Part shown: positions 20,944 through 25,259 of the stretch, in pieces
Numbering within the stretch: position 1 is the stretch's first letter
Layout: every line of letters begins with the position of its first letter
Assembly (NCBI GenBank): GCA_036897485.1
Contig: JAYMTF010001222.1
Location: forward strand, 1-25,259
Direction of reading: 5' to 3'
From: Pelargonium nanum
Taxonomy: Eukaryota > Streptophyta > Magnoliopsida > Geraniales > Geraniaceae
Length of the DNA stretch: 25,259 nucleotides
Translations under genes and position numbers: made by a program
Notes under the pieces: model-generated
Seen by the model: the letters and a program-made list of their open reading frames with translations, nothing else
What the model was told of the DNA's origin: nothing
Databases searched by the model: none

Positions 20944-21554
20944 AATAGTTTGAAGAGACAACTGTCTGAGACAGTATACTATGAACTTTGATTAGTATCT
21001 ATATTACATGCACAATTCACCTGTTTCTATTGGAGGCTTAGCGTTGCGGCGTTCTCTTGTTGTTTCTTTATTTACTTAGACAAACTTCTGTGCCATGTTT
21101 AATTTAATTATTATGGTGAGTTGAGATTTAGCAAGTCCTTAATCTCTATATCTCATTTATCACATGTTGCTATCTTTGAGCATTGGTGAGTATATGATGA
21201 ATAGACTGTTTTGTGAAGTATTGATCACCTACTTCGGTCGGCTTTTGGAAATCTCAAAATCTCATGTTCGAGCCTCTCTTTTTGTGGGTTGGCTTTGTAT
21301 AAAAAAAATTGAACCGATCGAGACGAAATGTAGGAGTGGTAGACTGGTAGAGTCCACTTTAGTGTTAAATAAAAAAGATACAAAATGTTGGCTTAAAAAA
21401 AGAAATAAAATGTTAAATATTTTATTGTGAAAAGTGAAATCCACACCTATTTGGAGCTAATTACCTTCTACTTCAGTGTGGCCTTGCCATACTGGGCCTA
21501 AAAAGTTTACTATGACCTCCAATTTGCAAGTATAGGGTTGGCTTGGCCTAACAC
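20944..21554. other. ACP 3' UTR and intergenic
   Basis: The first ~200 bases after the stop presumably include the 3' UTR. At about 21190-21308 lies a weak SINE-like block (catgttcgagcctc resembling a B box, ending gtataaaaaaaa), layout-similar to the SINE at 24448, but no A box or target duplication was convincing. The 88-codon frame at 21164 runs through it and is not a gene. Confidence 0.35.
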
Positions 21555-23927
21555 TTGTGTAAATGTAAAGGGAAAACCTTTCGTGCAGGCCTAAAAATGG
21601 ATCTCTCCAAAGCCTATGACAGAGTTCGATGGGACTATCTTATGGCTATTCTTAAAGCTCAAGGGTTTTTCGATAAATGGTGTCACCTCATCTTTCAATG
21701 CATATCTACAGTGTCATTCTCTGTTCTTATTAATGGGAAGCCTTCTCCGTGGTTCTATCCGCAACAAGGTCTTAGACAAGGAGATCCCCTCTCTTCTTAT
21801 CTTTTCCTGTTAGCTGCTGAAAGATTCTCAGTTCTCTTGGAAGAAGCTCAGTCTTCTGGGGTTATTAAAGAAATTCAAATCTCTAAGGGTGGTCCGGCTA
21901 TCAATCATCTTCTTTTTGCTGATGATTCCTTTATTTTCCTCTCCCCATCTTTGGAAGCATGTCATAGTCTAAGATCTATCATCAAATCCTTTGAATTAGC
22001 TTTAGGTCAGATGATAAGCATCTCCAAATCCGAATGGTTTTTTAGCTCCAATACTCCGAGAAGATTTATCCGTATCTTTCAGGGTCTCCTTCCCTATAAG
22101 GTAGTTTCCAACCCTGGAAGGTATCTGGGAATCCCTGATATGGGTATGATCTCCAAACGTCAAATGTTTGGGTTTTTAAAGTCCCGTATTGAACAAAAGC
22201 TCCAAGGATGGAAACTGAATCTTCTTTCTCAAGCAGGAAAACTTATCCTCATTCAGTCAACCCTGAATTCTCTCCCTGTTTTTATAATGAATTTATTCAA
22301 CATGCCAAAGTACTTTTCATCATGGTTGGATGGTTTTTTGGCCAAGTTCTGGTGGTCCAAAGCAGGTTGCATCAGAGGCATTCATTGGATTAATCGCAAT
22401 GTTTTATCCTGGCCCAAAGGCAGAGGAGGTATTGGTCTTCGCAATACGAATGTGTTTAATCAAGCTCTGCTGGCCAGTCAATTCAAGAGAATCATCAATA
22501 ATCCTGACTGTCTAGTTTACAGAGTGTTAGTTGCCAAATATGGGGTTAATAATTCTCTTTGGAATAGGACGATCAAATCCCCTAGTTCTTGGATTTGGAG
22601 AAGTCTGTGCAAAGGGAGAGATTTGCTTCTAAACAATATAGTTTGGCAAGTAGGTAATGAGAAAACTATTCGTATTTTCAAAGACAATTGGCTGAATGAA
22701 GATCCTCCTGATCATTCTGTTCCCCACCTTTTATCTGAATGGGACAAGGTCAGTCGTCTCATTGATCACAACACTAGATCTTGGAACGATGATCTTATAA
22801 GAGCCTCTTTCCCTCCGAGGATTGCTTCCAAGATCTCTTTGATCCCGCTCCCCAAGAGAGGATCGCTGGAAGATAGGTTGTGTTGGAAAGATTCTGATCA
22901 GCACTCCTTCTCGGTCAAAAAAGCTTACGATATTGGCATATCCTCTTTGGCCAATGTTCCTACGAATTCCTCTTCTTCGGTTCCCTGGAAGAAACTTTGG
23001 AACTCCAAGATCCCAGAAAGATTTAAAGTGTTCTGGTGGAAATTATGCAATGGAGCAATTCCCACAGCTCTTTCTCTTTACAAAAGGAAGATGGTTCAAT
23101 TGCCTCTTTGCTCTCGGTGTCTTTCTCAAGATGAATCGATTGATCATATGCTTTTCCTTTGCAATAATAGCAAAATCTGCTGGTTTGCATCCTCTTTGGC
23201 CATTCGTTCAGAGATCGGTCATTGCTCAGATTGTATCTCAGTTATTCTCAATCAGACTTCCCCGGTGAATAAGGATTCCCACAATCTGCTTTATTGGAGT
23301 ACTGCCATCACTTGGGAAATTTGGAAGGATCGAAACAGCGGTATTTTTAAAGGGGAAGCTTTCAACATTGGCCGTGTTCTAGCAAATGCTAAAACCCTTG
23401 TTAATGATTTCAACAATATGTTTGATGGGAAGCTTCGTTATCAAGTTTCAAGACTTCCCCCTTCCCTTTACAAGTCCTTTCCTTCATTGACAGAGGTCTA
23501 CCAAGCAAACAATTCGGATTATTTCTTTTTCTGTGATGGATCCTTTAAGGATGGTTCTTCTGGTATTGGTTGGGAGCTCCAAAATAGATCAGGAATCCCT
23601 GTGGCCAGATTCTGCAGTCCGTCCAATGCCTTTGATGCTCTTGAAGCAGAGGCCAATGCTGTGTTAGCTGTTTGTAATTTTATTATAGATCATAATATTA
23701 ATAACTATTGTATTCTAACCGACTGTCTATCTTTATTCAGGGCGATCACTCAGCGTAATCCTGATTCGGACATTGGCAAAGTGAATTGCAGAGCGACTTT
23801 AGCGGACATCATCCATGTAGTTTTCCACTGCCCTCTCAATGGCACAATTTTGTATGTAAAAAGAAATCTAGTCGCTCCTGCTCATTATCTGTCTATCTTA
23901 GGTAGATCAGGTAATTCTAATTCATGA
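21555..23927 (+). CDS. LINE ORF2 remnant: RT (partial), zf-RVT, RNase H
   Basis: Uninterrupted for 790 codons from a TTG after an in-frame TAA (first ATG at 21597). RT motif A is KMDLSKAYDRV (14-24), motif B QQGLRQGDPLSSYLF (70-84) and motif C FADDS (121-125). GRGGIGLRN...QALLASQ follows. The zinc-binding RT-associated domain is at about 450-545 (WKKLWNSKIPERFKVFWWKL, CSRC, HMLFLC). RNase H is at about 655-785, with acidic residues in FCDGSFKDG, LEAEA and LTDCLS and a late VKRNLVAPAH block. N-terminal endonuclease and RT fingers are absent, so it cannot mobilise itself. Expression as a protein is doubtful, because the start is internal to ORF2. An RNase H at the C-terminus is known in some plant L1 lineages. 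Confidence 0.85.
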   Translation: MCKCKGKTFRAGLKMDLSKAYDRVRWDYLMAILKAQGFFDKWCHLIFQCISTVSFSVLINGKPSPWFYPQQGLRQGDPLSSYLFLLAAERFSVLLEEAQSSGVIKEIQISKGGPAINHLLFADDSFIFLSPSLEACHSLRSIIKSFELALGQMISISKSEWFFSSNTPRRFIRIFQGLLPYKVVSNPGRYLGIPDMGMISKRQMFGFLKSRIEQKLQGWKLNLLSQAGKLILIQSTLNSLPVFIMNLFNMPKYFSSWLDGFLAKFWWSKAGCIRGIHWINRNVLSWPKGRGGIGLRNTNVFNQALLASQFKRIINNPDCLVYRVLVAKYGVNNSLWNRTIKSPSSWIWRSLCKGRDLLLNNIVWQVGNEKTIRIFKDNWLNEDPPDHSVPHLLSEWDKVSRLIDHNTRSWNDDLIRASFPPRIASKISLIPLPKRGSLEDRLCWKDSDQHSFSVKKAYDIGISSLANVPTNSSSSVPWKKLWNSKIPERFKVFWWKLCNGAIPTALSLYKRKMVQLPLCSRCLSQDESIDHMLFLCNNSKICWFASSLAIRSEIGHCSDCISVILNQTSPVNKDSHNLLYWSTAITWEIWKDRNSGIFKGEAFNIGRVLANAKTLVNDFNNMFDGKLRYQVSRLPPSLYKSFPSLTEVYQANNSDYFFFCDGSFKDGSSGIGWELQNRSGIPVARFCSPSNAFDALEAEANAVLAVCNFIIDHNINNYCILTDCLSLFRAITQRNPDSDIGKVNCRATLADIIHVVFHCPLNGTILYVKRNLVAPAHYLSILGRSGNSNS

Positions 23928-23998
23928 ATGTGTAATAATACAAACTTTGTCACTCTTGCCAACTTGAAATGAAGTTCTCTTTAAAAAAAAAAAAAAAA
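21555..23998 (+). mobile_element. 5'-truncated L1-type LINE with RNase H domain and poly(A) tail
   Basis: The element runs from the middle of ORF2 to a 16-A tail at 23983-23998. The endonuclease and first part of RT are missing, as is typical of incomplete reverse transcription during insertion. It encodes the RT C-terminal half, a zinc-binding RT-associated domain and a plant-type RNase H. About 55 bases of 3' UTR lie between the stop and the tail. No target-site duplication was recognised: the bases after the tail (gagagatcaccatttt) have no convincing partner upstream of 21555. It is therefore either older than its open frame suggests, or its 5' junction is rearranged. Confidence 0.85.
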
Positions 23999-24216
23999 GA
24001 GAGATCACCATTTTAATTCCTTAGAGGAAGCAATCTCAGCAGGAGCAAAATAGCTCATGTGGGAATTGCTTGCTCCTTTAGTGCCTCTTCTTTGTTAAAA
24101 TTACTTCCTCCTTAAAGGGGATGCCACTTGGTAACAACTTTAAGGAGCTATTTGCCGTATAAGACCCTTGTTGTTTGGTAATTATGTAATTTGCACCTTA
24201 AAAGAGTTGATTTTAA
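23999..24216. repeat. region of imperfect inverted motifs after the LINE
   Basis: ccttagaggaagcaat (about 24018) is mirrored imperfectly by attacttcctccttaaagg (about 24101) and by aattgcttgctcctttag (about 24063). caaaatagctc (about 24045) is mirrored by gagctatttgcc (about 24146). This suggests a decayed foldback MITE of roughly 150 bp, but ends and target duplication are not clear. No gene. Confidence 0.35.
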
Positions 24217-24374
24217 TTTTATCTCATTAAATGATGCAATCTCACCATAAGCATGATATTTTCGTGGTCCTTAATTTAGGAACCTAAAATGATTGTTTTA
24301 TCTCATTAAATGATGCAATCTCACAGGAGCTTGAGATTTTCTTTCTCCTTAATTTAGGAACCTGAAATGATTGG
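24217..24374 (+). repeat. 79-bp tandem duplication
   Basis: ttttatctcattaaatgatgcaatctcac starts at 24217 and again at 24296. Both copies continue to ccttaatttaggaacct(a/g)aaatgattg. The copies differ at several positions in the middle. No coding frame. Confidence 0.8.
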
Positions 24375-24447
24375 CTAATGACCTCCTTTTCCTCACCTTT
24401 AAGTTAACAATTATCACCCAATATGACCAGTTATATGTGAAGTGTAT

Positions 24448-24555
24448 CTTTCTTCTTTTTTTTTTCGACCAGCGAGCGTACCAACGCCAAAGCTCGAGCC
24501 TGAGACCTTGAGGGACCAAGTGAAATCAACCATTTACCCTACTGAGTGTTCGTTT
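24448..24555 (-). mobile_element. short tRNA-derived SINE, minus strand, with 14-bp target duplication
   Basis: The 108-bp insert is bounded by identical 14-mers tatgtgaagtgtat at 24434-24447 and 24556-24569. On the minus strand it starts aacgaacactcagtagggtaaatgg (A-box-like) and continues to ggtctcaggctcgagct (B-box-like). It ends in an A-rich tail (plus-strand ctttcttctttttttttttc, 24448-24467). Perfect flanking repeat, pol III-type boxes and an A-tail together identify a SINE. The perfect duplication argues for a fairly recent insertion. A small processed tRNA pseudogene is the alternative. Confidence 0.75.
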
Positions 24556-24569
24556 TATGTGAAGTGTAT

Positions 24570-25259
24570 ATTAGCAACTAAATAAGCCAAATTTGAGCTC
24601 AATATTGCCCAACTCATTGAAGAAGAAATGATAGCTTTTTTTAATTATCTTAACCCTTCTAACAACCAAAACTCCCTTTGTTTTAATGTTATATTTGGTT
24701 GTCATGCTGCAAATCTTTGTAATGATAAGGAAGTTTGATGATTAATATAAGAAGGTACAAGGTTGAAAGTAATCTTATACGGTTCAAAGCAAAAATCTGG
24801 TGATGCGCTTTCATGGAAGGCGTATGATAGCTCCTGAAATCATCATTTTTGAAGCTACATTTAATTTTATAGATGATAATTCCATGAAAAATAAAAATTG
24901 TTATCAGTTTGAAATAAAATTGTAAAAAATGGACCATTTAGTTTTATGTCATAATAAGTTGATAATGACTTTATTTTTTTTAGTCAAATGTCATCATTGG
25001 AAGGCGTAGACATTTACTAATTGATAGTTACACATGTTTCACCTCAAAATAACATAACGTAAAGAAATATATCACATTATTTAAACATAATCATTTCCCA
25101 CACCAAATAATTTTTAATATGCACATAAAATACACATATGAATCCCCTAAAAAAATTCATTCAATAAACTTGTGATAAAGAGTAATGTTTTTTTTTTTTT
25201 AAAGTTGAGCTACACAACAGGAGGCAGCTCTCCCCTTTTAACCCAAACCCAAACCCGGC
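24570..25259. other. AT-rich intergenic end of window
   Basis: No gene is supportable; the 82-codon minus frame at 24689-24937 has no recognisable motif and low-complexity composition. At 25187-25200 a poly(T) run precedes a GC-richer segment ending aacccaaacccaaaccc. Read on the minus strand this resembles a retroposon with a poly(A) tail whose body runs off the window. The final aaccc repeats are not the plant telomere unit. Confidence 0.35.

Noticed and set aside
24689-24937. 82-codon minus-strand frame
   Set aside because: AT-driven composition and no family resemblance.
25238-25259. aaccc repeats as telomeric DNA
   Set aside because: The plant telomere unit is ccctaaa; this is aacccaaaccc and only three units.

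Overview
The window looks like nuclear DNA of a eudicot plant: AT-rich, with GT-AG introns, single-copy plant housekeeping genes, and gaps filled with small transposon relics. The species cannot be fixed from the sequence. No bacterial-type operon, CRISPR array, rRNA or intact tRNA gene was seen, and no clearly new biological system emerged. The value lies in four complete gene models and several well-delimited mobile-element relics.

Layout, left to right. 1-205 is a GTGTCGTGTTCGTG-rich repeat. 206-1835 is AT-rich intergenic DNA with a cluster of degenerate GGTCGACC repeats. 1839-2808 is a pair of nested Tourist/PIF-Harbinger-like MITEs. 3111-4295 (minus) is an intronless gene for an aspartic-protease-fold protein of the basic 7S globulin / xylanase-inhibitor type. 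4641-4718 is a broken tRNA-Trp gene. 5471-6241 holds a 98-bp MITE directly followed by a 672-bp foldback that carries a LINE fragment, and it ends 56 bp before the TATA box of the next gene. 6397-7993 (plus, 4 exons) is a cytosolic-type nucleoside diphosphate kinase. 8000-10250 is intergenic with tandem duplications and a probable minus-strand SINE. 10744-16254 (plus, 14 coding exons) encodes a 542-residue vacuolar Na+/H+ (K+/H+) antiporter of the NHX1/2 class. About 16940-18050 is a broken Ty1/copia pol fossil. 18504-20943 (plus, 4 exons) encodes a plastid acyl carrier protein. 21555-23998 is a 5'-truncated L1-type LINE with a long uninterrupted RT/zf-RVT/RNase H frame and a poly(A) tail. The last 1.2 kb contains a 79-bp tandem duplication, a minus-strand SINE with a 14-bp target-site duplication, and a poly(T)-headed repeat running off the edge.

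The genes are not functionally linked. The NHX antiporter acts at the vacuole, NDPK in nucleotide balance, ACP in plastid fatty-acid synthesis, and the 7S-globulin-like protein probably in the cell wall or apoplast. All exon models were built by matching conserved protein families and checking GT/AG sites and reading phase by hand. Each of the three spliced frames closes exactly (148, 542 and 142 residues).
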